Positions 1-9,989 are shown, counted from the stretch's first letter. The stretch is DNA of 64,000 nucleotides from Lentilactobacillus parakefiri (GCF_002157585.1 NZ_BDGB01000029.1:26377-90376), one strand, 5' to 3'. Notes: generated from the sequence alone by a model not told the origin. Numbers and translations are program-made.

Positions 1-173
1 ATGCTGAATGCGAATTCGCCGATTTATCTACATATTTGTTGATCGAGGAAGAAACCCGCGATCGTTTTCGTATTTACAAACTGTGGTTTCTGGGGTTTCC
101 AAAGGACCTGGTTTGTTATTACGCAAAGTTTTCGTTTAGCGGATATTTCTATAGAAAGATTAGGAGTGATGAT

Positions 174-1628
174 ATGAGCAGTTTAACTGAAAAAATGTTT
201 CGAAAAGAAGATCCGCTTGTCTATCAAGATAAGGATTCTCATTTAATTCGAAGCTTAACCACCAAAGATTTCCTGGCACTTGGTGTTGGGACGATCGTTT
301 CCACGTCCATCTTTACGTTGCCCGGCGTTGTTGCCGCTCAACATGCCGGTCCCGCCGTTGCCCTTTCATTTTTAGCAGCCGCAATTGTTGCCGGAATTGT
401 CGCCTTCGCCTACGCTGAAATGGCTGCAGCAATGCCGTTTGCCGGATCTGCCTATTCATGGATTAACGTTGTTTTCGGTGAATTCTGGGGCTGGATTGCC
501 GGTTGGGCACTGCTCGCTGAGTATTTCATTGCCGTGGCCTTCGTGGCTTCCGGGCTTTCCGCCAACTTCCAAGGGTTAATTTCGCCGTTAGGATTCGACC
601 TCCCCAAGGCACTCTCAACTGCTTCAACCGGAAATAACGGTGGCTTGATGGATCTTGTTGCTATTATTGTTATTATCTTAGTTACAACTTTACTCTCCCG
701 TGGTGCTTCTCAAACTGCCCGAGTCGAAAACACGCTCGTGATTTTAAAAGTGATTGCTATTTTAGTCTTTATTTTCGTCGGCGCCACTGCAATCAAATCC
801 GCTAATTACACACCGTTTATTCCCAAGTATCACGTTAACGCTGATGGTTCCGCATTTGGTGGCTGGCAAGGAATCTATGCTGGAGTTTCTGAGATCTTCC
901 TGGCTTACATCGGTTTTGACTCCATCGCTGCCAACTCAGCTGAAGCGAAGAATCCGCAAAAGACCATGCCACGTGGAATCCTTGGTTCGCTGGTTATCGC
1001 CGTTATCCTATTTATCTCCGTTGCCTTAGTGCTTGTCGGCATGTTCAAATACTCCGATTATGCCAACAACGCTGAACCAGTTGGCTGGGCCCTTCGTCAA
1101 AGTGGTCACGCGCTCGTTGCCACAGTGGTGCAGGCTATCGCGGTTGTCGGGATGTTTACCGCCCTCATCGGGATGATGCTTGCCGGATCACGTCTAATCT
1201 ACTCATTTGGCCGTGACGGCTTGCTGCCTAAGTGGCTTGGCAAACTGGATAACAACTTACCTAACCGGGCATTAATTGTTTTGACCATCATCGCAATTGC
1301 GTTAGGTGCCTTCTTCCCGTTCACTTTCTTGGCTCAACTGATTTCCGCTGGGACCTTGATTGCTTTCATGTTCGTTTCTTTGGGTGTCTATGCCCTGCGA
1401 CCACGTGAAGGAAAGGACATTCCAATGCCAAGTTTCAAGATGCCGCTTTACCCGGTATTGCCAGCACTTGGATTTTTAGGCGCACTGGGTATTTTCTGGG
1501 GCTTGGATATTCAAGCAAAGACATACGCACTGGGCTGGTTCATTTTAGGCATGATTATTTACTTCGCATATGGGATGAATCACTCCACGGCAACGCTTGA
1601 TAAAATGGCTGAACACGAAAAAGATTAA
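174..1628 (+). CDS. APC-family amino acid permease
   Basis: Integral membrane amino acid transporter of the APC superfamily, 484 residues, about 12 hydrophobic segments. The first helix carries the family-type stretch GVGTIVSTSIFTLPG, followed by a conserved EMAAAMPFAGSAYSW segment. I chose ATG 174 because TAGGAGTGATGAT lies just before it; an in-frame upstream reading from 36 has no ribosome site and encodes non-family residues. The stop is 16 nt before the start of the branched-chain amino acid epimerase gene, so the two are probably one transcript. Inference: it moves a substrate or product of the epimerase (branched-chain L- or D-amino acids), but substrate cannot be read from the sequence. 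No convincing promoter was seen in the 173 nt before it. Confidence 0.9.
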   Translation: MSSLTEKMFRKEDPLVYQDKDSHLIRSLTTKDFLALGVGTIVSTSIFTLPGVVAAQHAGPAVALSFLAAAIVAGIVAFAYAEMAAAMPFAGSAYSWINVVFGEFWGWIAGWALLAEYFIAVAFVASGLSANFQGLISPLGFDLPKALSTASTGNNGGLMDLVAIIVIILVTTLLSRGASQTARVENTLVILKVIAILVFIFVGATAIKSANYTPFIPKYHVNADGSAFGGWQGIYAGVSEIFLAYIGFDSIAANSAEAKNPQKTMPRGILGSLVIAVILFISVALVLVGMFKYSDYANNAEPVGWALRQSGHALVATVVQAIAVVGMFTALIGMMLAGSRLIYSFGRDGLLPKWLGKLDNNLPNRALIVLTIIAIALGAFFPFTFLAQLISAGTLIAFMFVSLGVYALRPREGKDIPMPSFKMPLYPVLPALGFLGALGIFWGLDIQAKTYALGWFILGMIIYFAYGMNHSTATLDKMAEHEKD

Positions 1629-1644
1629 TAAGGCTGGTGATTTC

Positions 1645-2997
1645 ATGGGCAAATTAGGCAAAGCGTCTAAATTAATTAATGAAGAAAACAAGTATTATGC
1701 CCGTTCGGCACGTATCAATTACTATAACTTGGTCATTGATCACGCCCACGGTGCAACTTTAGTGGACGTCGACGGCAACCAATACATTGATTTGCTGGCA
1801 AGCGCCTCGGCAATCAACGTTGGCCACACCCATGAAAGAGTCGTCAAAGCGATTGCCGATCAAGCTCAAAAACTGATCCATTATACGCCTGCTTATTTCC
1901 ACCATGTTCCCGGAATGGAACTTTCTGAAAAATTAGCGAAAATTGCGCCGGGAAATTCACCAAAAATGGTGAGCTTCGGTAACTCTGGCTCAGATGCAAA
2001 CGACGCAATTATCAAGTTTGCGAGAGCTTACACTGGCCGGCAATACATCGTTTCTTATATGGGTTCCTATCATGGATCGACCTATGGTTCGCAAACCCTA
2101 TCGGGAAGCAGCCTGAACATAACCCGTAAGATTGGGCCAATGCTGCCTAGCGTGGTGCACGTCCCGTACCCTGATTCTTATCGAACTTATCCGGGAGAAT
2201 CCGAACACGATGTTTCACTGCGGTATTTCAACGAATTCAAGAAACCCTTTGAATCCTTCTTACCAGCTGACGAAACTGCCTGTGTCTTGATCGAACCAAT
2301 TCAAGGTGACGGCGGCATCATTAAAGCCCCTGAAGAATACATGCAGTTGGTCTACAAATTCTGTCATGAGCACGGAATTTTGTTTGCAATTGACGAGGTT
2401 AATCAAGGACTTGGTCGAACCGGGAAGATGTGGTCAATTCAACAATTCAAAGACATCGAACCCGATTTGATGTCTGTTGGCAAGTCACTGGCATCCGGAA
2501 TGCCGTTAAGTGCGGTTATCGGTAAAGAAGAAGTCATGCAGAGTCTCGATGCGCCCGCTCATCTGTTTACCACTGCCGGCAACCCGGTTTGTTCTGCCGC
2601 CTCTTTAGCAACCTTGGATGTGATTGAAGATGAGCACTTAGTTGAAAAATCCGCCACGGATGGTGCATACGCCAAACAACGCTTCTTAGAGATGCAGCAA
2701 CGTCACCCAATGATTGGTGATGTCCGGATGTGGGGACTCAATGGCGGGATCGAATTGGTTAAAGATCCAAAGACTAAGGAACCCGACAGTGATGCTGCCA
2801 CTAAAGTCATCTACTATGCCTTTGCTCACGGCGTCGTTATTATCACCTTAGCAGGCAATATCCTGCGTTTTCAGCCGCCATTGGTCATTCCAAGAGAACA
2901 ACTTGACCGAGCGCTCCAAGTGCTTGACGACGCGTTTACCGCCGTTGAAAATGGTGAGGTTACGATCCCCAAGAATACTGGCAAGATTGGCTGGTAA
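1645..2997 (+). CDS. Isoleucine / branched-chain amino acid 2-epimerase (PLP)
   Basis: Fold-type I, class III aminotransferase-like PLP enzyme of 450 residues. The Schiff-base lysine is Lys280 in SVGKSLASG, and the upstream IDEVNQGLGRTG motif supplies the PLP-contacting Asp. From memory the sequence is nearly identical to the L. buchneri isoleucine 2-epimerase, which interconverts L-Ile and D-allo-Ile and racemises Val, Leu and similar residues; class III aminotransferases of the GABA type are the alternative. ATG 1645 gives the family N terminus MGKLGKASK; a longer reading from 1597 overlaps the permease. It follows the permease by 16 nt and ends in a strong hairpin terminator. The sequence identity claim is recall, not a search. 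Confidence 0.88.
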   Translation: MGKLGKASKLINEENKYYARSARINYYNLVIDHAHGATLVDVDGNQYIDLLASASAINVGHTHERVVKAIADQAQKLIHYTPAYFHHVPGMELSEKLAKIAPGNSPKMVSFGNSGSDANDAIIKFARAYTGRQYIVSYMGSYHGSTYGSQTLSGSSLNITRKIGPMLPSVVHVPYPDSYRTYPGESEHDVSLRYFNEFKKPFESFLPADETACVLIEPIQGDGGIIKAPEEYMQLVYKFCHEHGILFAIDEVNQGLGRTGKMWSIQQFKDIEPDLMSVGKSLASGMPLSAVIGKEEVMQSLDAPAHLFTTAGNPVCSAASLATLDVIEDEHLVEKSATDGAYAKQRFLEMQQRHPMIGDVRMWGLNGGIELVKDPKTKEPDSDAATKVIYYAFAHGVVIITLAGNILRFQPPLVIPREQLDRALQVLDDAFTAVENGEVTIPKNTGKIGW

Positions 2998-3018
2998 ATA
3001 ACATAATTCGATACAATC

Positions 3019-3055
3019 AAAGGCACGAATCCCAATTTGAGATTCGTGCCTTTTC
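3019..3055. terminator. Bidirectional intrinsic terminator
   Basis: GGCACGAATC pairs with GATTCGTGCC around a short loop, followed by TTTT on the plus strand and preceded by A residues. It sits between the convergent epimerase and EEP-family genes and can serve both. Confidence 0.85.
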
Positions 3056-3107
3056 ATTTATCCTCAGCTCACTTATAGCACATATTTTACTTATTTTTTA
3101 TGCTTGA

Positions 3108-4175
3108 TCACTTCAGTTCAAAGTCCAGTATTTCCGGATTATGATCAGAGTTTTTAAATCCTAACGACTTGACATGAACACGGTTAACCTGAACATTGTC
3201 TGAAAGAATAAAACCATCAATGACCGACGTAAAGGTCTTTTCCGGCTGATACGGTGTCCCATTCGCCCGTACTGAAGGCATCTTCGCCTCGGCTAATCCC
3301 TGTTTGGCAATTCTGAACCCCTTTGGCAGCTGATCAGCCGGAAACGGATGAGTCCAATTCATTGGCTTGCTAGTCGTGTGAAAGACTGCCGGACTGTTGC
3401 CCAACATATCATGGTTATAATCACCTGCGACAATCACGTAATTTCCTGCCTGCTGTTCCGTGGTCATTTTAGCAAACAGCTTACGAACCTGGGCCTTTCT
3501 CACCTTCGCATTTTTTGTAAAGGCCGATAAATGCAGGTTGATAACCGCTAACTGACGCCCGTTATTGACCGGGATGTGGGTGACTGAAATTGCCCGGTCC
3601 AAATCCATGAATTTATTAAAATCGGTATCAATCGGCAGCTGATATCTGGTACTATCCTCAATTGTAGCTTTGGCAAGGGTCAGCAATCCCGATCGCGCCT
3701 TGCCAATTGGCCGGGTGAGTGGGTAAAACAGGTAGGCAGAATCATAGTTTTGGGCATAGACGCTCGAATAGCTGCTCATCCGGTCTTTTAGCCACTGGAC
3801 CTCATTGACATGAAATGAGCGGTCACCGTTGGTATCGACCTCTTGGAAGAACATCAATGTTGGATCAACTTGTTCGACAGCTTGATAAATGCCATTGAGA
3901 TCATCCAAGACAGATAACTTGCTAAATGCTCGCGAGTATTTGCCACCATCCATGAAAAAGGAATAGTTATCCGGATAGGCGGCATAACCAATATTAAAGG
4001 TCATCGCTTTGTAGGGGTGGTTTGTCCGTAGTATTTGCGAGTTTCGATTAACCGGTTTTAATTTAACATTGTCAGGCACGCGGTGATATGTCAAATAAAC
4101 GTAAGCCGCGTAGCCACCCACGAGAATTAGTAGACCAGAACCAATGAGTAAAAGTGCTTTCCAGAATTTTTTCAT
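3108..4175 (-). CDS. Membrane-anchored endonuclease/exonuclease/phosphatase family protein
   Basis: 355-residue metal-dependent hydrolase of the EEP (DNase I-like) superfamily. Residues 1-25 form a single hydrophobic anchor after MKKFWK, so the catalytic domain is probably outside the membrane. Visible family motifs in order: MTFNIGY, the metal-binding FFQEVD, NLHLSAF, AGDYNHD and the terminal SDHNPEI with the catalytic His. Start at 4175 is chosen for GGAGGG four bases upstream; a longer in-frame start at 4199 has none. Substrate is unknown: EEP members cleave nucleic acids, sphingolipids or inositol phosphates. It is divergent from the secreted histidine phosphatase gene with about 135 nt between them. 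Confidence 0.85.
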   Translation of the reverse strand: MKKFWKALLLIGSGLLILVGGYAAYVYLTYHRVPDNVKLKPVNRNSQILRTNHPYKAMTFNIGYAAYPDNYSFFMDGGKYSRAFSKLSVLDDLNGIYQAVEQVDPTLMFFQEVDTNGDRSFHVNEVQWLKDRMSSYSSVYAQNYDSAYLFYPLTRPIGKARSGLLTLAKATIEDSTRYQLPIDTDFNKFMDLDRAISVTHIPVNNGRQLAVINLHLSAFTKNAKVRKAQVRKLFAKMTTEQQAGNYVIVAGDYNHDMLGNSPAVFHTTSKPMNWTHPFPADQLPKGFRIAKQGLAEAKMPSVRANGTPYQPEKTFTSVIDGFILSDNVQVNRVHVKSLGFKNSDHNPEILDFELK

Positions 4176-4309
4176 AGGACCCTCCATACCTAATATCATA
4201 TCAAATCAACGGCCGAACAATCTAAAAATATTTCGAAATATTGGTATCGTTTACAAGGCTTTAATGATAAACTTTAGGTATATTTGTTCATCCTTTAGGA
4301 GGGGTCATC

Positions 4310-5470
4310 ATGAAGAAATCACATTTTGGGTTTGCACTTTTATTTGCTGGGGCACTGAGTATTGGTGTGGAAACGTCATCGCAAACGGTTTCCGCCAAGA
4401 CGGTTAACATTTACTTAACCCGTCACGGTCAAACAATGTTTAATGTTAACGGTCGCGGCCAAGGCTGGGCAGACAGTCCGTTAACTGATACCGGGGTTTC
4501 CGTTGCTCATCAACTTGGTTATGGCCTGTATGGCTTGAAATTCAAGGCTGCCTATTCAGCAGACAACATGCGGACTTTCCGAACGGCAACTTATGCCTTA
4601 CAGTCATCCGGTAACGGCAACTTGAAGGTTAACTGGAACGCTAATTTACGCGAAGGCGGCTATGGTAGTTTTGAAGGTCAGAAATACGATGATGTCAACA
4701 AGGTCACGATGCCACTATTAAGACCAGCCGGCACTTACTCCGGTCCACAAGACTTCGGTAAGGCCCAGCAAGCACTGGGTAAGGACTTCTGGCCTGCACT
4801 TCAAGACGCTTATCATGCTGCCGAAACGGTTGACTTTGGCCAATACAGTGACCCGACGCTTCCGGAATCACTAAAAGCGGAAAGCTCAACTCAAGTGATT
4901 GATCGGATGAACACCGAACTAACTTATATCGCCCAAAAAGCAGCGAAAACAAGTGGTAACGTCTTAGTGGTCAGTTCAGGCATGTCGATTCCAGAATGGC
5001 TATCAACTCAAAAGAACTATACAGTCCCTGGGTTCGTTAATTGGGGCAACGAAGCAACCATGAAGGTCACCTACAAGAACGGCCAGTTCTATTTCCCATC
5101 AAACGTTACCGACAAGACGATCCTGTATACCATCAACAAAGGAGCAGCGTTGCAGCAGCTGCCAAAGAACACCCTTAAGGTTAACAAGTTCTACTTAAAT
5201 AAGAATAAGGTTTCCGGTTCGACTTCAACTGGTGCCTCGCTGGTACTGCAAAACACCAAGGGCTCAACTTTAAAGAAGGCTAACGCAAACTTAAACGGAA
5301 ACTTTGCGTTTAAATTAAGTAAAGGCACTTTAAACAAACTCAAAAAGGGTATGAATCTTAAATTGACTTCAACCCCAAGGGACGCTTCCAAGTCATTGAA
5401 CATGAATTCAGATCAAATTAGCCAGACCGTCTTTGGCAATAAGTCCACAACGGTTAAAGTATTGAAGTAA
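4310..5470 (+). CDS. Secreted histidine phosphatase family protein
   Basis: 386 residues. An N-terminal signal peptide (about 1-29, ending in SQTVSAKT) precedes a histidine-phosphatase domain whose nucleophile motif is LTRHGQTMF; the second conserved Arg lies in SADNMRTFRTA, and EGGYGSFEGQ holds the conserved acidic stretch. The C-terminal ~100 residues (LKVNKFYLNKNKVSGST onward) look like a small lysine-rich beta domain typical of lactobacillus surface proteins, which could keep the enzyme at the cell wall. TAGGAGGGG lies just before the ATG. Likely a phosphomonoesterase with unknown substrate; no LPXTG motif. A terminator follows directly. Confidence 0.88.
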   Translation: MKKSHFGFALLFAGALSIGVETSSQTVSAKTVNIYLTRHGQTMFNVNGRGQGWADSPLTDTGVSVAHQLGYGLYGLKFKAAYSADNMRTFRTATYALQSSGNGNLKVNWNANLREGGYGSFEGQKYDDVNKVTMPLLRPAGTYSGPQDFGKAQQALGKDFWPALQDAYHAAETVDFGQYSDPTLPESLKAESSTQVIDRMNTELTYIAQKAAKTSGNVLVVSSGMSIPEWLSTQKNYTVPGFVNWGNEATMKVTYKNGQFYFPSNVTDKTILYTINKGAALQQLPKNTLKVNKFYLNKNKVSGSTSTGASLVLQNTKGSTLKKANANLNGNFAFKLSKGTLNKLKKGMNLKLTSTPRDASKSLNMNSDQISQTVFGNKSTTVKVLK

Positions 5471-5501
5471 CCCAACACGAACAAAAATTCAAACAATTCT
5501 C

Positions 5502-5542
5502 AAAACGGCGTCTAGGACAATTGTCCCGGACGCCGTTTTTTT
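5502..5542. terminator. Bidirectional intrinsic terminator
   Basis: AAAACGGCGTC pairs with GACGCCGTTTT around the CTAGGACAATTGTCCCG loop, flanked by A and T runs. Lies between the convergent phosphatase and MFS genes. Confidence 0.88.
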
Positions 5543-5579
5543 GATGACACCCTCACCCATCTCATGGAAATAGTTGATT

Positions 5580-6782
5580 CTACACCACAATCTTCTTTCT
5601 CAAAAACGTCATTGACACCAACAGTAGTAGTGCACAGATCGCGCCCATCACGATATTAATCCAAGCAATGGCCGCTACCGGGGTTGCCTCGGCCACCGAC
5701 ACGATTACCATACCAATGCTGCCAAAGATGGTTCCGCCGGCGCTATACAGGGCAGAGGCAGAACCGTTGTCGTTTTCCTCCTGCTTCAATACTAAGTAAG
5801 TTCCTGGTGGTCGAACCGCACTGCTGGCCAGGGTTGCTGGAAATTGGGTCAACGCAAAGGCCACTGGCGTCATTTGACCGAAAACCAGAACCAGGATTCC
5901 AGCAATTATTGTAATCCCAAAGGAAGCATAAATAATTGTAAACCGGTCAATATACTTTGAAAGTGGAATATAGACTAGGGGCCCAAGCAGCATCCCAATT
6001 GCATTAAACGAGAAGAATAGGCTGAACACACGGCTACTAAGATGGAACGTATTTTGAAAAATGTAGGAAGATGATGAAATATATGATAACGACACAATCG
6101 AGATGAGTGAAAAATTCACCAAAAGCGCGGTAAAGCCTGGATTGGTCAATAATGCGCCAAGACGGCCAAACGATTTCATCACACTAATGGTCCCACGTTG
6201 TGAAGCGTGGGTTTCCTTAAAGATAACCGCTCCATAAATCACCGATAGTCCAAGCAATGCCTGAGCAAAAAAGATCCCGCGCCAAGAGATAAACGTCAGC
6301 AGCAGTGAGCCAATTACCGGTACAACAGCGGGTGAAATCACGACCATCGACTGAACAATCGCCAAGGTTGTTTCCTGTTTTCGACCGACGAAAACATCTT
6401 TAATGACCGCCGTCGCAACCGTGGTGGCTACCCCACCGCCAATTGCCTGAAAGATCCGGAAAATGATGATTTCATAGGCGTTTGCTGCAATTTCGCAGAG
6501 AATGCTGGCTAACATGTACAATGTTAGACCAACCAATAAAATGGGCCGTCGACCGTACCGATCACTTAATGGCCCCCAGAACAGCGTAGCAATTGAATAA
6601 AACACGAAAAACAGAATCAACGTCAGGTTCATGACAATTTCGGGAACCGCAAAAAAGGTCGTCATCTCAGGAAGTGCCGGTAAATACAAGTCAGTCGAAA
6701 GGGGCACAAATGCACTCAAAAAGGCCAAAAAGATGATAAAGCCGGTATTCCCCATTTTTGGTTGCACTTTACTATCTGCCAT
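5580..6782 (-). CDS. MFS drug-resistance transporter, Bcr/CflA type
   Basis: 400-residue, roughly 12-TM major facilitator of the DHA1 Bcr/CflA group: the first helix carries PLSTDLYLPALP, a hallmark of that group, and loop 2-3 has the MFS signature WGPLSDRYGRRPIL. Probable proton-driven drug or metabolite efflux; substrate unknown. The start at 6782 is preferred because GGAGGTG is seven bases upstream; the ATG at 6797 lies before that site. The gene overlaps the stop of the GNAT gene by 11 nt, so translation is probably coupled and the two form an operon. Confidence 0.87.
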   Translation of the reverse strand: MADSKVQPKMGNTGFIIFLAFLSAFVPLSTDLYLPALPEMTTFFAVPEIVMNLTLILFFVFYSIATLFWGPLSDRYGRRPILLVGLTLYMLASILCEIAANAYEIIIFRIFQAIGGGVATTVATAVIKDVFVGRKQETTLAIVQSMVVISPAVVPVIGSLLLTFISWRGIFFAQALLGLSVIYGAVIFKETHASQRGTISVMKSFGRLGALLTNPGFTALLVNFSLISIVSLSYISSSSYIFQNTFHLSSRVFSLFFSFNAIGMLLGPLVYIPLSKYIDRFTIIYASFGITIIAGILVLVFGQMTPVAFALTQFPATLASSAVRPPGTYLVLKQEENDNGSASALYSAGGTIFGSIGMVIVSVAEATPVAAIAWINIVMGAICALLLLVSMTFLRKKIVV

Positions 6783-7227
6783 CTCTGACACCTCCATCCT
6801 TTGCCCATTTCATATTAACCGCGAACTCATCGGTAACCTGATCAAGTTCGTGGTTCTCTTCTTGGAAGCCTTGTTCAACATAAAAATGGTAAGCTTGTGA
6901 ATTTTTTTCGTACACTGATAAGGTTAATTCAGTTCGGGTTTGTTTTGCAGCATTTAATAATTGGGAACCGATTCCATGACCACGAGCTTGCTTGGCAACA
7001 AACAGTCCGGCAATATAGTTCCCTTCTATACCCAGAAATCCCTCAATCCGGCTATCTTCTGTATAAAGAAACAGTTCGGCTTTGGCAAGTTCTTTTTTCA
7101 CCCCGTCATAATAATCAATCCAGTAAGTCGGATTGATAAAAGAGTGGGCATCCAGGTTGGCATCCAACCAGATTTGTGCAATTTGATTTAGCTTGTCGCC
7201 TTTTATTCCATGAACGTGCTCGATCAT
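6772..7227 (-). CDS. GNAT family N-acetyltransferase
   Basis: 151 residues with the acetyl-CoA-binding motif A ARGHGIGSQLL (about residue 80) and the C-terminal YEKNSQAYHFYVEQGF segment that is standard in GNAT enzymes. The N terminus (HSFINPTYW) resembles the YjaB-like subgroup. Acetyl acceptor is unknown. AAGGAGTGG precedes the ATG. First gene of a two-gene unit with the overlapping MFS transporter; together they may form a resistance or detoxification pair, which is an inference from context. Confidence 0.85.
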   Translation of the reverse strand: MIEHVHGIKGDKLNQIAQIWLDANLDAHSFINPTYWIDYYDGVKKELAKAELFLYTEDSRIEGFLGIEGNYIAGLFVAKQARGHGIGSQLLNAAKQTRTELTLSVYEKNSQAYHFYVEQGFQEENHELDQVTDEFAVNMKWAKDGGVRDGR

Positions 7228-7273
7228 AGTTGGTCCACTCCTTTGAACATTCTTTTAGCCCCTATTGTAAAAC

Positions 7274-7307
7274 AAAAATGGTATTCCGAGGTGGAATACC
7301 ATTTTTC
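7274..7307 (-). terminator. Intrinsic terminator
   Basis: AAATGGTATTCC pairs with GGAATACCATTT around GAGGT. On the minus strand it follows the stop of the surface-protein gene at 7316 and separates it from the GNAT gene. Confidence 0.85.
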
Positions 7308-7315
7308 AATTCAAG

Positions 7316-9826
7316 TTACTTTACAATCTTCACATATTTAGCGTTTCCGGTAATGTAACCACCAGCAATGTGATACCTCAGGGCACAGTGATTAGACACG
7401 CTGTTTGCGTGAGAATAATCATAGTTTTTGATCTTAATCCTGGTGCCTTTCTTGAAGTGAGTGTGGCGGTTACGCTTACTCAGGTTAACATCTTGATACC
7501 GGTAGATTGCTTTTTTAACTTTGATATAACGCGGTTGTGCTTGCTGATTCATCGTGACCAGTTTCCGGTTTGCGGTAATGTATTGGCCATTTGTCAGAAC
7601 ATAACGGGTGGTGAGATTATGATGAACAATCTTCGTGACGTGAAGCACCGTTCCTTGTCGATAATTTCTAACCTTCGCAGTTAAATTCTTGTACATATAG
7701 GCATTCACGCCCCTTGGATTGATAACCGTCACGGTGCTATGATCCGTTTGATAATAGACCGGGCGAACATATGCCCACTGCGCAGTGATATAGCCGGTCT
7801 TGCCGCGGTTCTTGGTCAAATGGTTCACATCGCGAACTTGGTAACGTAAACGACCATTTGTGGAGTGGCCATATCCAGTTACGACAAACATTGGCCGGTA
7901 GACTCGCGGCTTGGAAACGTAGCCTGCCCGCCGCTCCTGGGTACTAAAGGTTGTATTTTGGTAGAGAAAAATTTTCTTTAACGCGTACACAACGGTTCCT
8001 TTTGGCGCCGGGGTTGGGGACGGACTTGGAGTTGGCGTTGGGCTTGGAGTTGGATTTGGTGTCGGACTCGGATTGGGCGTCGGCGTCACTGAATTCTTTT
8101 TAACATAAATCTGTACTGGTGACCCAGTCGTCCCCCAAACCACCGTTGGCTGAACCTTGCCATTCAATTCACTGCCGGAAGCTAGGTGATATCCGGCTGG
8201 TATTGTCCCATAGGTCAAAATCTTAGTCAGATTCCAAGTATCACCCAATTTTGTGTCAGCTGTTGGCGTCAGAGTGAAGTTATTGTTTGGAAAACTGGTT
8301 TGACCATCGACATCCACAAAGCTGGCATTTAAATTGGTCAACTGATCGGTGTCAGGGGTAACCGTTAGCTTGGCATACTTGGTTTGTGTATCCCCATTTT
8401 CATTGCTTGCATAGATTGGAATCGTGTAGGTTTGGCCGGCCTTAATTTGGTTATAGGCCAGTGTAGATTGGTAATCGTACCCGTAGCCAAAATTTAAAGT
8501 ATCAGTCGTTTGCGGGTCATTATTATCGCTTGTGCTAGCAAACTGACTTAAGATGTTTGCGGCCGGCTTCAACGTCTGGCTATTATTATTGAATAACAAT
8601 TTACGGGCATTAGACAACGTTACTTTAACATCGTTTACCTGTAACAGTGGTATAAAGCCCGCACCAATTGTGCTGTTATACATCATCTGAGCTGTCTTAT
8701 CATTAACGGTTGTGTGGTTGCTGATGTCAGAAACTTTCGAAGTAATAATCAACTTATCATTAACTGAACTCGTTTTAACAGCAAATGGGATGTTTAAACT
8801 CCTGCCAGCGTCAGCAGCACCCAAATTGTCAATTTTAAAGACGACTTTGCCGTCCACGCTAGATACGGTCCACTTCACAGTGGGCGTATTCGGAAGTGGG
8901 GTTGTATTATTAGGATTTTCGTATACCTTAAGGCTCTTTGGATCACTGATTGGATTGCTTTCTGGTTTAGAGGAAGATAGCGTCCAAGTAAAAGACTTTG
9001 GCACTTTCTCAGGCTTGCTTGGTAAAGTAATCTGGGCCCATGCAACCGTAGCATTTTGACTATACCAGTAAAGCAAGTTTTCATCCGCTTGGACGTCCGA
9101 TCCCTGAGCTGTATACGCATAGAAATTCCCGTCCCATGGGCTTTCACCCTTTGCATTAAAACCCGATGGCGCAGTTAGGCCGCCTAGCCCGCCAAAAATT
9201 TCTTGACTGAGCGTATTGGCACCCCCGCCTGAATCTCCGGGGATGTTATTGACGTTTAGGTTAAACTGATCAATCTTTGCGGACTGATTACCGCGATTAT
9301 AGGTCACTTCAACCGGGTACTGAACGGTCGCTTTTTTGTTGGCATCATCAACTGACGGCTTCATATAAATTGAAACGCCAGCTTTAGCTAAGCTGCCGTA
9401 ATCAACTCCGGCTTTGGCAGTCAAAACAACTGTGGCTGGATCACTGTTTGGATCCGTCGACACATTGAAGAAGTTCCCCGATGAAACGGCATTAATCTGC
9501 AGCGAATTCATATCAAATCCAGCCGTTCCATTAACTTTCTTCATAGAAATTTTAATTTGATCCCCCGCCTGAATCCCAGCGGGCTTACCAAGCAAAAACT
9601 TCATGTTAATTGCTTGATTACCACTATACGTAGCATTCGGGCTCAGAGTCGTCGAGTAATTAAACGGGCTCTTAAACGTTGTGTCATCAGCCCTAACTTG
9701 ACTTATTAATAAACTGGCACCCATTAGAAAACTAAATAGTCCAACGACGACTACCATCATTAGTTTTAAAACGGTTGCATTTAAATGCTCTGAACCCCTT
9801 AATAAATTATTTTGCTGTTTAACCAT
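7316..9826 (-). CDS. Large secreted surface protein with proline linker and basic C-terminal repeats
   Basis: 836 residues. A long n-region and hydrophobic segment (about 20-47, ending in SQVRADD) act as signal peptide. Residues ~48-590 resemble Ig-like adhesin domains (for example AGDQIKISMKKVNG near 85). A Pro/Thr/Ser linker (PTPNPSPTPNP...) separates these from ~215 C-terminal residues holding about three strongly basic repeats with the pattern Y.YKN...K.R.Y..GT...V, as seen in DUF5776/SLAP-like wall-binding modules of lactobacilli. No LPXTG motif, so attachment is probably non-covalent through the basic repeats. Start at 9826 follows GGGGGGAAG; the longer start at 9856 has no ribosome site. 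Function: probable adhesin or wall protein, ligand unknown. Confidence 0.8.
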   Translation of the reverse strand: MVKQQNNLLRGSEHLNATVLKLMMVVVVGLFSFLMGASLLISQVRADDTTFKSPFNYSTTLSPNATYSGNQAINMKFLLGKPAGIQAGDQIKISMKKVNGTAGFDMNSLQINAVSSGNFFNVSTDPNSDPATVVLTAKAGVDYGSLAKAGVSIYMKPSVDDANKKATVQYPVEVTYNRGNQSAKIDQFNLNVNNIPGDSGGGANTLSQEIFGGLGGLTAPSGFNAKGESPWDGNFYAYTAQGSDVQADENLLYWYSQNATVAWAQITLPSKPEKVPKSFTWTLSSSKPESNPISDPKSLKVYENPNNTTPLPNTPTVKWTVSSVDGKVVFKIDNLGAADAGRSLNIPFAVKTSSVNDKLIITSKVSDISNHTTVNDKTAQMMYNSTIGAGFIPLLQVNDVKVTLSNARKLLFNNNSQTLKPAANILSQFASTSDNNDPQTTDTLNFGYGYDYQSTLAYNQIKAGQTYTIPIYASNENGDTQTKYAKLTVTPDTDQLTNLNASFVDVDGQTSFPNNNFTLTPTADTKLGDTWNLTKILTYGTIPAGYHLASGSELNGKVQPTVVWGTTGSPVQIYVKKNSVTPTPNPSPTPNPTPSPTPTPSPSPTPAPKGTVVYALKKIFLYQNTTFSTQERRAGYVSKPRVYRPMFVVTGYGHSTNGRLRYQVRDVNHLTKNRGKTGYITAQWAYVRPVYYQTDHSTVTVINPRGVNAYMYKNLTAKVRNYRQGTVLHVTKIVHHNLTTRYVLTNGQYITANRKLVTMNQQAQPRYIKVKKAIYRYQDVNLSKRNRHTHFKKGTRIKIKNYDYSHANSVSNHCALRYHIAGGYITGNAKYVKIVK

Positions 9827-9989
9827 ATTAACTTCCCCCCATATGTCTACTTCCATTGTAATAGTCCAGTTAGGTCATTTCAATCATGAAGATGGCTCAA
9901 AGGCCTAAACTGAAAGTAATCAGGGTGAATAGAGGCCAAAATCTAATGGTTAGCATCGGCATCAGTCCAAAATCGTGATTTCATCAGCT

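Noticed and set aside
1-173. Extension of the permease ORF to position 36
   Set aside because: The added residues do not match the family and ATG 174 has a good ribosome site.
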